From: Polychytrium aggregatum
Taxonomy: Eukaryota > Chytridiomycota > Chytridiomycetes > Polychytriales
NCBI RefSeq assembly: GCF_025602895.1
Contig: NW_026516267.1
Span: forward strand, 186,001 to 250,000
Length of the DNA: 64,000 bases
Direction: 5' to 3'
The notes beneath the pieces are model-generated. The model was not told the origin of the DNA. It made no database searches and saw nothing but the letters and a program-made list of their open reading frames with translations. The position numbers and the translations under genes were made by a program. This document shows, in pieces, positions 49,321 through 60,324 of the stretch. Positions within the stretch are counted from its first letter, which is position 1. Each line of letters begins with the position of its first letter.

Positions 49321-49375
49321 TGTGCCGGCGAGAGGCTTCTCGCCTTCCCTCGGGGGTCTCTCGCCAGAGACTGCT
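49321..49375 (+). other. Two adjacent perfect hairpins downstream of the Fanzor-like gene
   Basis: Hairpin 1 spans 49327-49344 (ggcgaga, loop ggct, tctcgcc). Hairpin 2 spans 49356-49371 (gtctct, loop cgcc, agagac). Both stems are perfect and 6-7 bp long. They could be part of a guide-RNA scaffold or an element terminus, but this is only suggested by position. Confidence 0.3.
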
Positions 49376-49712
49376 CTTCTCGCCGACCGAGGTGGCTCCG
49401 AGAGCGCGTTTTTTCGTTCTCGCTCATTTTATTAACAAGAACTTTTTTCATAGTGTATTTCCGCGCGAAAGGGCAAGCCGACCAAGCCAATACACAACAC
49501 CAGTCCCAGTCCAGCGAGGGTCGCGACAAAACGAGGACGGTGCAGCCATATTGCTTGGACAGATGAATGGGCATGAATGTATTGCTGGAAAGGGAGGGGT
49601 GAAAAACTAGAGCGCAGGATGGTCTCGGAATCGAAGCATCCCGCCCAAGATTGCACAGACTATGTACTGATATTACTGCTTGGAGAAATAGAGTGAAAAT
49701 CAATGTATACAA

Positions 49713-51663
49713 TTAAGCTCGGAGTTCAACTTGGTCGTCCTGGTCTGTTTCGTCTTCGACAGCGGAGGGTGTCGGTTGTGTAAAGGCCTGTCGAGCCGGG
49801 CAATCCCGCGCAACATGGCCCATGCTGTCAAGAGGCATAGGGCGAGTCAGTGACGATTGCGGGAATAGATCGGCGGTGGCGTCAGAAGCAAATCAACGGC
49901 GGGTCCAGCGGTTGGATCGTGAACCAGTCTGGCTCATGGCTGGCTCTTTGTTGTCGGCCGTCAACGAAACCAGGACAAGAAAGTTACTCACTCGCCACAG
50001 CAGAAGCAGCGCCGAGCTTGGGGGCAGTCCTTGGAAATATGGCCAGTTTTGCGGCAGAACCAACATAGAATAGGGTTTCGGCAGAACTTGGCCGTGTGCC
50101 CAGGCATGCCGCAGCGCAGACAGATCACCTGCATCGCAGTCGGGTTTGGCTGATAAAGTAAAGGCGGTTGGGCAAACGGGGCGCGGTAGTATGCTTGAGT
50201 CGACGGATATCCTGCATTTGATGGGCAGTTTCGAGCCATATGCCCGGGTCCGTTGCAGCGACGACACACCACAACGGGCTTCAGTGAGCCTGTTGGTAGA
50301 CTCGACAGGACAGGCGATATTTGCGCGTCTACGTCAGTTGCGGGCTCGCCGATATACGATGGAGTCTTGAACGGGACATCTTGAGTGCGAGGCGCTGCGA
50401 AGGAAATCGTGTGGGCAACGTCATGCTGCTTGGAGATGGATGGTTCCGTTCCCACGCCAAACGAGTACCGGTTCAGGTGAGAGGGGCACTCTACAGATAT
50501 GGCCAAGAAGTTAGTGCAAACGGACTGCTGGAGGGGATGGAATAGCAGTGCGGGCGGAGTCTGGGATGAATGGGACCCAGTGCGAGTGGATCTGGGGCGA
50601 GTGGAATCTGGTGCAAGGATGCTGCTCCAATCTTTGGCTTGGGATTAGGGATCGGGAACGGCGTCGACCACGCTACCTCGTGCATAGTGGCCCTTGACGG
50701 AACAGAGATAGCAGATAGCTTGCGCCCGGTCGGCGCTCTTGGCCAGGATCTTGAGTGGGCAGTCCGACGACAGATGGTCCTGGCTGAGAGCGCGGCCGGT
50801 TTCGAACGACAGACGACCCGAACGAATCGATATCGGTTCGATTCGATTCGAGAGTGGGAGGTGGTGAGTTACGGCGATGAGCAACAGAGCTATATGACCC
50901 GCAGTTGCTGGATGCTGGATTCCGGATGAGCATGGCCAAGATACACTGCAGGCCAGCACCGGTGCCATGTTCATCAGTCCTGGGCGGCATTTGCTTCATG
51001 ATGGCCAAACCACAGCAGCGGACACACCGGGCTCACCTCTGGCAGCGGAAGCAGCTCTTGGGTGCCCGAGGTTGAGGACATTGGTTTGAATTATGGCCTA
51101 AGCACACGCACCATCGGGTCAGGATGCGAATGCGAAACAGAGCGACCATGCTCGAGCTGCGAGCCTCCGCAGGGAACATCGACAACAGCTGCATTTGCCA
51201 CACATACCAGGCTGCTTGCAGTTGTAGCTGATCGCACCGAAGGAGGACCAATGGCGCATTGGATAATGGTGTCAGCAGGCGTCGCCAGATCGATGCAGAT
51301 TTCCAGATGGGTTGGCGCATTCAGAGGCAGGCCAAGACAAATGGGCGATCGGCGAGCGGGATGGTCGTGGATATGCTCGCAAGCGCCGCAATGGAGTAGG
51401 CTTCCGACTGCAAACCGAGCAACATAAGCACCTCTGCTCAGACACGGATGCACTGCTCGGCTCGATCCCGATGCCCCGCCAACACACTCAAGAGAAGACT
51501 GTAGGTACCATAGCGGGACTTGGCTCTGGAGTTGGCACTGGCGAGACAAGTGTCCGCGCTCACCACAGACGAAGCAGTAGTTCTTTGGGCTTGGGCCCGA
51601 TGCGGGATTGCGTCCTCGCCCGTATGCGGCCTGCATGGGCTGACTCGGCTGGAGGGGCTGCAT
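49713..51663 (-). CDS. Multi-CCHC zinc-knuckle nucleic-acid-binding protein (CNBP/Gis2- or Air-like)
   Basis: A split gene with at least six CCHC knuckles, read along the minus strand: CFVCGERGHLSRQC (about 51560), one assembled over introns ending GHNSNQC and CFRCQR...DHLSSDC (51100-50800), CYLCSVKGHYAREC over an intron (50700/50500), CRRCNGPGHMARNC (about 50260), CLRCGMPGHTAKFC (about 50120), CWFCRKTGHISKDC (about 50070) and CFCCGEMGHVARDC over the last intron (49990/49830). It ends in an acidic tail (VEDETDQDDQVELRA). Proteins of this kind bind single-stranded RNA or DNA: CNBP/Gis2 in translation control, Air1/2 and ZCCHC7 in the TRAMP complex. I cannot decide between them. The start is uncertain; ATG 51663 (MQPLQPSQPMQ) is a guess, as the frame stays open further upstream through a hexanucleotide repeat. 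It is not retroviral Gag: introns are intact and no capsid region is present. Confidence 0.72.
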
Positions 51664-51689
51664 TGGAAGAGGGCCCGACGGTGGGGAGA

Positions 51690-51766
51690 TACGGATGCAG
51701 ATGCGGATGCGGATGCGAATGCGGATGCGAATGCGAATGCTGATGCGAATGCGAATGCAGATGGGC
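51690..51766. repeat. GCGAAT/GCGGAT hexanucleotide repeat
   Basis: About twelve imperfect hexamers next to the presumed 5' end of the CCHC gene. On the minus strand all frames remain open through it (for example His-Ser or Ile-Arg repeats). Confidence 0.9.
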
Positions 51767-52187
51767 GGCAGGTCGGGCTTCTTCTGGCTGTCCTGACAGG
51801 AAATGCCCGTGACAGACCCGGCCAGCACACGGCCGCAGGCTGGCCGGCTGGCAGCTGGCTGGCCACGGCAGCGGTTAGGTAAGCAGCACGTGTCGCACTC
51901 GATCCACGCAAGCCACACAAGCCACACGCCTCTCGAGGTCACATGTCGATGCAGGGCTATAAATGTCGCGCAGATCGCGATCTGCTCTTTCGCCTCCGGA
52001 AACAACGACCAGGTACAGCAGAGACATGTCCTCTCCCGTGGAAGCCGTCTTTCTAGAACCTGTGCAAGAGCAACAGGCCCTGCAGAGTGTGTTGTGACGG
52101 ATGCGCTACCGCCCGTCCCGCGCTGCTCCGTGGGCCGACAACCCCTAGCCGTTGTGCGTTGCTTGATCGGCTGCTGCGATGGGCCAG
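51767..52187. other. Spacer between the CCHC gene and PEX10
   Basis: Both flanking genes lie on the minus strand. It probably contains the promoter or first exon of the CCHC gene. Nothing else recognised. Confidence 0.4.
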
Positions 52188-53722
52188 CTATGCGAGATTG
52201 TGGATCCGATAGAGCTGCGATAGCTCTGTGTGCTGCCGGCAGAGCGGGCACTCTGCCTGCCGACGCGATCGAGGGTGGGGGTCAGGGGAGCGCCAGAGAC
52301 GGCATTCGTCGATCGCTGGTAGCATCTGTGCTGGTGCTGGTGCTGGTGCTGGTGCTGGTGCTGGTGCTGGTGCTGGGGTGAGTGGACTTACCCTCGTTGA
52401 GCACCACTCGGCGATGCATTCCCAGCAAAAGACGTGTCCGCAAGACGTGGCAGCGGGATCTCTTCGCCTGGAAAGACACAGGGTGCACTTTTGCGACTGC
52501 GGGACGACGCCGCTCTCGATTGCGCCTTCGCTGGAGCACATAGCAGAGGAGCAGGTGAGCGGGGATGTCTGCAACGCCGGCAACGCAGTGCGATGCGATG
52601 CACAGATCCTTTCGTGTTCATTCCTCGCTGCAAAGGGATCGCACCTCTCGGGCGATGATGCACCCGTATCCGGCGTTGCATCGAGTGCCTCTGCGGCTGT
52701 CGGCCGGCTCAGCTCCAGGATCTTGGAAATGGCCATCTGCAGAACGATGATCACGCCGAGGATCTCAAATGTGACGGGCTCGTTCCCAGGCTCAAGTTGG
52801 TGTGTGACGATCTGCGACGTCGCTGGTTAGTCTCTGTCCCTGGCGCAGGCATTCCCGAAAAACCCCCACTTCGATAGCCAGCTCCACAAGCGCTTACATA
52901 GCGGATGTTCGAGAATCGGTTGGAGAGGTTGTAGTGGGCCCCGAAGAAGTAGAAGACAGCCATGTGGAACAGCCGCACATCTTGTCTGGTGACTCTCTTG
53001 AGCCAGGCCAACAGGCCGCCGAGGCGGGACAAGGGCGACGCCGTTGGCCCAGATGCAGCGAGTCCTGGGATGGATGCAGTGGAGCCAATGGCATTAGCAA
53101 CGTCGGCGATGCCGGCCAGGGAGCCAAATCGAGACGCATATGCGGCTCACAGGCATCACATGCATCGCAGGCATCACAGGGATCGCACCGTATCGTACCT
53201 CGCATCGCAGCGGATCCTCTGGCCAACGTTGCCGCTCGGTCGAGGGCATACGGAGAGACAATGTGCAGCAGGAACCACAGCGTCTTGACTTTAGTGCTGG
53301 GGAATGTCATGGACTTCTCCTCCACGCGCATGATGTCGCAGTACTCTTCGCCGAGTGTCTGGAGCCCTGGTTTGGCGAATCAGACACCGCATTGTCAGAA
53401 CCTTGGCCTGCTTTCGACCCTTCACCCGCATCTCGATAAGCAGTAGTCAGGGAGTCGATCTTGGCTGTGGACGACACTGACCTTTGGCTGTTGTCAGGCC
53501 ATAGTAGAGCAGTTCCGAAACCAGAGCTACCTCTGGGCCAAACCGCAGCACCCAGCGGGTTCCCAGGATTTGGGAGAGCAGCGAATGGATGCGCTCCTGC
53601 AGCGATTCCTTATAGTAGGCATCCTTTTGGTTGGAACGGATGATGTCGGATTGGGATGCAAATGGGAAGGTGTCGAGGGGCGCATGTGTGGCCGGGACAG
53701 GCGGCTGGACGGCGGCAGCCAT
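52188..53722 (-). CDS. PEX10: Peroxisome biogenesis factor 10 (RING E3 ligase)
   Basis: A 354-residue peroxisomal membrane RING ligase that, with PEX2 and PEX12, ubiquitinates the import receptor PEX5. Exons (minus): 53482-53722, 53199-53366, 52898-53064, 52392-52811 and 52188-52256 (1065 nt). The N-terminal membrane region shows DIIRSNQKDAYYKESLQERI, LVSELLYYGLTTAKG, KVKTLWFLLHIVSPYALDRA and RLFHMAVFYFFGAHYNLSNR. The C-terminal RING reads CTLCLSRRRDPAATSCGHVF, CWECIAEWC and, in the last exon, ECPLCRQHTELSQLY. So the final intron falls inside the RING, between the third cysteine pair and the last CPLC. That intron (52257-52391) carries a GGTGCT array and is in frame. It shares a 280-bp divergent promoter with MAP1. 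Confidence 0.95.
52325..52380. repeat. (GGTGCT)n hexanucleotide repeat, ~9 units
   Basis: Perfect array inside PEX10 intron 4. On the sense strand it would read as alternating Pro-Ala if retained. Confidence 0.95.
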
Positions 53723-54002
53723 TGTGTCGATATTGCGCTCTGGCTGACGGAGGGCCGCACACCATGCGATATCCGGGAAAGCCTGGGGGAGCTTCGGCTG
53801 CCTGGGAGAAGAGGTTGGCTTCCGATCGAGGTTGGCTCCGATGCATGTGAGAGCGATCCGGTCACGTGCAACGCCATGGCTTGTCTCGCCTGGCCTCGGC
53901 CGCTCTCGCTCGGTCTCGGCGAGGACGCTCTTTCTGGTTTCGGGACCTCTGCTCTGACCTGATCTGACCTGATCTGCACCGTCTGTCTGCACCAACATCG
54001 CC
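53723..54002. promoter_or_regulatory. Compact bidirectional promoter, PEX10 / MAP1
   Basis: Only 280 bp separate the two divergent start codons. It includes a tctgacctgatctgacctga direct repeat near 53952-53975, 30 bp upstream of the MAP1 start. Confidence 0.6.
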
Positions 54003-55935
54003 ATGAGCACCGCCGGACACACCTGCGAAGCATGCGGCGCCCCCGCCAAGCTCCGGTGCCCCACCTGCCTCAAGATGGCGCTCCCAGATGCATACTTTTG
54101 CGGACAGGACTGCTTCAAGAAGAACTGGGCCACCCACAAGACTGCCCACAAGACGACAACGCCTGCGGGCCAGCAATTCAATCCCTGGCCCGGATACGCC
54201 TTCAGCGGAAAGCTGCGGCCTGTCTATCCCCTCACTCCCAAGCGCGCCGTGCCCGAAGCGATCCCTCGACCCGACTATGCCGCCGATGGTGAGAGCGTGC
54301 AAGGCCTCGTCGCTGACCTGCAGAATCGGGTGGCCGTCATTCGTGCGGGCGCAGTCCGAAAGCACCCAGCATCCATGGCGGCAACTGCCCTCGGTGCTGT
54401 CTGTCGATCAGCGTGGGATATAGATGGGACACACATGCTTCTCTGCCGCAGTGGCCTTCCGATCCGCGGACCATGCCGGCGCCACTGTCCACTCATTTCT
54501 TGCAATTGCGCTTCTCCCAAGGCCGCCCCTACAGCGAAATCATGGTTCGAGGAAGTACACAGATCCAAGTCCTGACGCCCAAGGAGATCGAGGGCATGCG
54601 CACCGTCTGTCGGGTATGCGCCCCCGCTGGCCAACGATTGCACAGTGCCTCCCGTTATACAGAGTGTCGTCGTTGATGCATCCGAGTCCGGTCAAGGGAC
54701 ATCGCAGCATCCAGACGACCTCTCTCGCTCGTAGCATCGTGATCGGACGATTCATTCTGCTTCATGTGCGACTCTATCTCTGCGCCAGCTCTCCCGCGAG
54801 GTCCTGAACGAAGGCGCCAAGGTCATCAAGGTCGGAGCCACCACGGACGAGATCGATCGGGTGGTCCACGATGCCTGCGTTGGTAATATCCACGATCGAG
54901 CTTTGATATCTGAAGCGCTGGCAAGGCGCAGCAAACATGGGCTCTCCAGAGCGGCTGCGTCGTCGTCCGGTTCCGAACACTCACCTTCCTCGCGGCCTGG
55001 TCCTGGTTTGTAGAGCGTGGCATGTACCCATCGCCGCTGAACTACTATGGCTTCCCAAAGTCATGCTGCACGTCGGTCAACGAGGTCATCTGCCACGGAA
55101 TCCCAGACCAGTACGAGCTGCAGGACGGCGACATTTGCAATCTCGACGTCTCGTGCTTCTATGAAGGGCTTCACGCCGATCTCAACGACACCTTCCTCGT
55201 CGGCAACGTGGACGACGCTGGCCGCAAGCTGGTTGAGACCACCAGAAAGTGCCTCGACAAGGCCATCGAGATGGGTGAGTCACCGCTTCTCAGGCTGCTG
55301 TCCCACGATCACTCCACAGGCCTGCATCGACTGTCCCACCACCCCCAGAGCCGCATCGGGCCAAGCGACCGAGCGCCGCACCCCCTCGATGATGTCCATA
55401 TTGATCACTGACTCCCTGGCTCCCTCCCATCTGCATGGCCACTCTCTGGCAACCTCAGTCCGGCCCGGCACCCTGTACCGTGATGTCGGCAACGTCATCT
55501 CCAAGGTCGCTGAGGCTGAGGGCTATTCTGTCGTGCGTTCTTACTGTGGCCACGGCATCAACGGACTCTTCCACGCCGCCCCCAGTGTCCCTCACTATGC
55601 CAAGAACAAGGCTGTCGGCGTCATGAAGCCAGGCCATACAGTAGGTTCTCTGCGGCAACATGGACGGCTGTCGGCATGGGAAGATTTAGATCCAGCACGG
55701 CTCCTTTCTCCGAGTGCTGACCACGATTATTCTCCTTTCGCCTGCTGTGATTCCCCCTTCGCCGTGCCAACAGTTCACCATCGAGCCCATGATCTCGGAG
55801 GGTGTCTGGCAAGACGAGCAGTGGCCCGATGGCTGGACCGTTGTCACCCGGGATGGCAAGCGATCGGCCCAGTTCGAGGAGACCCTCCTGGTGACCGAAA
55901 CAGGCGTCGAAGTCCTCACGGCCAACTTCCAGTAA
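54003..55935 (+). CDS. MAP1: Methionine aminopeptidase 1
   Basis: A 358-residue cytosolic metalloprotease that removes initiator methionine from nascent proteins on the ribosome. Exons: 54003-54288, 54522-54613, 54789-54882, 55014-55274, 55459-55640 and 55774-55935 (1077 nt). The N-terminal zinc domain typical of eukaryotic type 1 enzymes is present ([32 protein letters not shown]). The catalytic pita-bread domain shows [20 protein letters not shown] with VICHGIP, the metal ligands in [11 protein letters not shown] and [44 protein letters not shown] and [19 protein letters not shown]. All expected ligand positions (two Asp, His, two Glu) are covered. It is tail-to-tail with GET3, 244 bp away. 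Confidence 0.97.
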
Positions 55936-56179
55936 GCGCCCTGCACGGCACCGTGAGACACCCTGTCCCTCTCTCGTACCAAGCAGCAATAAACTGGATA
56001 TACAAGCCACCTCCCACACTCATGTCGCAGGGCTTGACGTGAAACCTCAGTGGTGGTCAAGGCAGACGTGGTCTCGTACTATGGCCCACAGTGTATTGAT
56101 AGCTCGAGGGCTTGCCCAGCGCCCGGCCGCTTGTCTCCTCCTCAGTCGAGACAAGCAGAGTGCGTGCGACACCCCGAGC

Positions 56180-58373
56180 TCACGGCTGATAGGGCTTGAC
56201 GAGCATCTTGGAGAACTCCTTGATGGCGTCGGGGCCGCGCACTTCTTTCGTGAGCAGGGGCAGCTTGACAACATGGAAGTCTTCGTATAGCTCATCAATC
56301 TGGTCGAGGTACTTTTTCTGTGTTGTAGAAGGCGCCGGTTGAGCAACCAGCGTCAGCTACTTGCAAATCGAGTCTGCCTGACAGCTGCTGTACAGACGAA
56401 GCCCCACACGGAGCAGCAGGTGGGCGTGGAACATTACCTGGATCTTTCGTCGAGCCAGACACTGCTCGCAGTTGGAACCTGTGAAAGATCATGCAGACCC
56501 AGTGTTAGGATAATGGACGTGGCTGCTCGACTGCCGCCCTCACACCACAAAAGGCGGCGGATACAACCATCTTTGGGGAACAGAAGCTGGTTGACGATGA
56601 TGTTGTGGGTGTCGATATGATAGGAAGTCAGCTCCTGGACAAGACGTTCCGTCTCGTAGAGCGACAGGAATTCCGAGATGCAGACGCAGACAAAGGTCGT
56701 CTTGTTCTGATTGGGAAAATCCAGGAGGGGAAGAGACAGTCAAGGAAATGATCTATCGTTTTGACTGAACAGAGGATCGGCTGTCGAGTGGCTGGTTGCC
56801 GAGTGACTGTTGCGCGATCGGCACGATCCGTCGCTGACACGTTAGCGAGTGCTCGAGCATGGGATACACTCACCTCATCCTGAAACTGGGCATTGACCTC
56901 CTGGATCACGGTTCTCATTTCTTCCAGCTTGCCGAAGAGGTCCTCCTGATCGGCGTTTCCGCCCATGAGACCGCTCATCTGCCACAAGTCGGTCCAATGT
57001 GAGCGCCCCATGTCTTGGCCATCCCTGCCATTTCCGGTTCGATACGAGTGCGATTCATGTGGAGTCACAACAGAGGCGACTCGAATCGTGGGCAAGTGCA
57101 GAGGGCATATGGAGCCGCCGAGGACACATGGAGCCGCCGAGGGCAGCACACATACCTGTTTGATCATGGGTCCAAACTGACCGCCAAGCTGTCCGAGCTT
57201 GCCAAGGGCCTTATCCAGCACGGTCGGGAAGGACAGGAACCGCAGGGTGTGTCCCGTAGGAGCGGTATCAAAGACGATGCAGGAGTACTCCATAGACTTG
57301 ACGAGTCTAACCCATAGCCGTGCGACGTGAATGAGCAAAGCGAGGGAGGTCAGATCGGCTCGAGTGGGTGAGGGTGCCAAGGAACAGTTGTCGCGGTGGT
57401 CGAGGGCCAGACTGACAGAAGCAACAGCCGGTACTCGCTCGCAGAGCCGGGCGTGCTTTGACACGGCTCTGGGTATCCAGCCTCGTTGCTTCCCGATGCA
57501 GTATTTCAAACGTACTTCATGACCTCGGCAAAGCTCATGGCTTCATCAACACCAGGGATGGCAAAAGCCAGGTCCTGCATGTGTGAAGCGAGGTTGGAGT
57601 CGTTGGCTGCAAGGAAAGATGAGAATCGTCAGTCGTCGACGCAAATGACCACACTTGTGTGTGGCAACGACTCGATGCATTTTGACCCAAGCCCGCAAGA
57701 TGCATTGCAGCGATGCCCGACACCGAGTTCCTCCAAATTGCACCGCGCCACGTTCGTCCTCGGCGAGCCGGGGATGTGCACCATACACTTTTCGATCATT
57801 TCCTGGATGCTTCCATTGGGGTCGATTTCCTGCAGGAGGCAAGGACAAACGAAGCAGCGGTTGAGTCTTGCGATCCACGGTGATGCGGACTTCTTTCCCC
57901 AGTCCCCTTTCCCCTTTCCCGCAGCATCGTCTCGTGCCGCAGCGCTGACCATCGCATAGAGGTTGTTGAATCCGTTGACCAGGGTGGGATTCTTTGAGAA
58001 CTTCTGGCCAAAGGCGTCTGCGCGGAACGAGCGATTCCGCGGACCAGTGACAACGACAGCCGCCGTGGATCCAGAAAGCAAGAGTATCGGGATTAGCAAC
58101 TGCCACGTGCGTGGCGGCGACTCTCACGGCATAGGAGTTCGAGGCACGGCAGGATGTAGCGGGCGGATGGATGGGCTGCAATCGGGACGCACCAGACAGG
58201 TTGTGGGCAGGGTCGGTCGAGATCAGCAGGACGGACTCGCGGACAGAGGCGAGCTGGACAGCAAGCGAGCACGACGAGGTCGTCTTGCCGACACCGCCCT
58301 TGCCTCCGACAAAGATCCACTTCAGGGAGGTCTGGTCGAGGATGTTCTGCAGGGTGGGTTCCATGGCATCCAT
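56180..58373 (-). CDS. GET3: GET3 ATPase (TRC40/ArsA family), tail-anchored protein targeting
   Basis: A 339-residue cytosolic ATPase that carries tail-anchored membrane proteins to the ER. Exons (minus): 58193-58373, 57950-58017, 57724-57829, 57516-57606, 57156-57306, 56874-56978, 56568-56706, 56438-56478 and 56180-56317 (1020 nt). Motifs: deviant P-loop [28 protein letters not shown], switch [18 protein letters not shown], the A-loop region [14 protein letters not shown] with the zinc Cxx[21 protein letters not shown] and [18 protein letters not shown]. The start was set at MDAMEP; MEP three codons on is equally possible. The frame is open further upstream through a 12-bp repeat encoding hydrophobic CLAV units, which is probably untranslated leader. 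It is divergent from BPL1. Confidence 0.97.
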
Positions 58374-58860
58374 TGCGGCGGGAGGCTTTCGAGCGAGGCA
58401 GACAGCGAGGCAGACAGCGAGGCAGACAGCGGGCAGAGAGAGGGAGTGCCAAGGCTGCCGGACTGCCCAGCAAGTGCCCAGCAAGTGCCCAACACGCCCG
58501 TTTCATCCTTGGCGATCGGGCCCAAAAAGGCAATAGGCTGGCCGGTTCGAGCCACATGAGCCATCCCTGTCTTTGATCCGGCTTCTCCTCTCGATCAGCC
58601 AACCCGTCGATTCTGTATCCGTCACCCGGCGCTCCAGCCAGCACACAGCCAGCACACCAGCCAGCGACTCCTTCCGCCTCCAGCGCCATCCTCTGTCGCA
58701 TCCCCTCCGCCGTCGCCCATAGCTGAAAATACCCACCCGTCTGCTCCACCGCTTTCTGTCCAGCCGCTTCGTTAGCGCATCGCTGCTTTCGCCGCGGTCC
58801 CGATCCCAGCCAAAGGCGCACTACGTCCACCCAGCCACTCACCTTGCCCAAACCTCGGTC
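58374..58860. promoter_or_regulatory. Divergent promoter region, GET3 / BPL1
   Basis: 487 bp between two divergent start codons. Besides the 12-bp repeat, nothing distinctive was seen. Confidence 0.5.
58394..58437. repeat. 12-bp tandem repeat (gaggcagacagc), ~3.5 units
   Basis: Lies just upstream of the GET3 start codon, in the presumed 5' leader. Confidence 0.9.
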
Positions 58861-60245
58861 ATGAATGTGCTTGTATATACGGGCCCTGGTGCAGGCAAGG
58901 GCCCAATCGAACAAACCATCGGGACCCTCAGGCTCCATCTCTCCGACTCGTATGACATCATCTCTGTCGACGCAGCCACGTTGCTCAAGGAGCCTTGGCA
59001 GGCCACCACCAAGCTGCTCGTTCTTCCAGGCGGCCGAGACCTGCCGTACGTCGAACAGCTGTCGCCCAAAGTGACCTCGCTCATCCGCGACTGGGTCGCC
59101 AATGACGGCGGCTCCTTCCTTGGTATCTGCGCTGGCGCCTACTTTGCCAGTCGCCAAGTCGACTTTGAGCCCGACCGGCCCAGCTACAAGGTCGTTGGCG
59201 AGCGCGACCTGCGATTCTTTGATGGCTCGGCTCGCGGCAGCATCGCTGACGGCTTCATCTACAACAGCGAGATGGGCTCCAAGAACTGCAGCATCACACT
59301 CGACAAGCCGGCGCTCGGACTCGACTTTGACAGTCTGCAAGTCTACGTCAATGGCGGGCCCTACTTTGATCTCGAAAGCCTGCTTCCCGAGAGCCCGCAG
59401 CCGACCGTCTTGGCCGAATACGATCCCAAGGACGTCTCCGACAAGTGGAAAGCCGATAGCGCACAGAACAAGCGATACCCTGCCATCCTTGAGTGCGCTA
59501 TCGGTCGTGGAAAGGCCATCTTGACTGGCCCGCACATCGAGTACCAGATGCGTCCTCTCGGGAGTGCACTCGCCGCCAAGCCGGGCTCAGAAGCGATCGA
59601 GTGGCGAGATGCCGTGGTCTCGGGCCTGCTGCCGTTTGAGAAGCAGCGATCGCGGTTGTTCCGAGAGCTGCTGATTCGCCTGGGTCTGAACACCAACATC
59701 CGTCCCGAGCGATCCGACCTGGATACCAGCCACGACGAGCCGCCAAAGTTGACACCTATGTTCCTGTGCTTCCAGCCCAGCCCCCACGTTAATGTCGAGG
59801 ACAAGATCGCCCAAATTCGCAGGCCCTTTGATGCCGCCGCCCGCTCGCCCAACGAGCCGTGTGTTCTGGAGGACGATGTCAACCGCTTGGTGCTCGAAGA
59901 CCGGCAGCAGGATCAGTACAGCGACACCATGCCTGTGCTCGAATGCGAGCAGGATGATAGGCCACACAAGTCTGTCGTCAAGCTCTGTGTCTGTCGCGAT
60001 CTGAGCCAGATCCCCAGGCGCGATCTACTCCAGTTCAACATCGACCGGTATCTTGGATATCTGAAGGAATATCAGGACCACTGGACCAAGAAGCAGCGCT
60101 GGCTCGAAGGCACCTGGAAATGTGGATCGGTGATGCTCTATGGCGACATTGTCGAATCTACCCAAACACTGCTGGACCGGTAGGCGTGCCTCTCGGTAGT
60201 GCAGCGGCAGTGTGGCATGGATGGATGCAACGCTAGTCGCCTTTC

Positions 60246-60324
<79 letters not shown>

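Noticed and set aside
49713-51663. Retroelement Gag origin of the CCHC protein
   Set aside because: Too many knuckles, regular host-like introns, and no capsid, protease or reverse transcriptase nearby.
58440-58484. Upstream GET3 start (58484)
   Set aside because: It would add a repeat-encoded hydrophobic leader not found in the family; MDAMEP fits the usual short N-terminus.
58093-59535. 480-codon minus-strand frame
   Set aside because: It runs across the BPL1 antisense strand and an out-of-frame part of GET3; no protein family signal.
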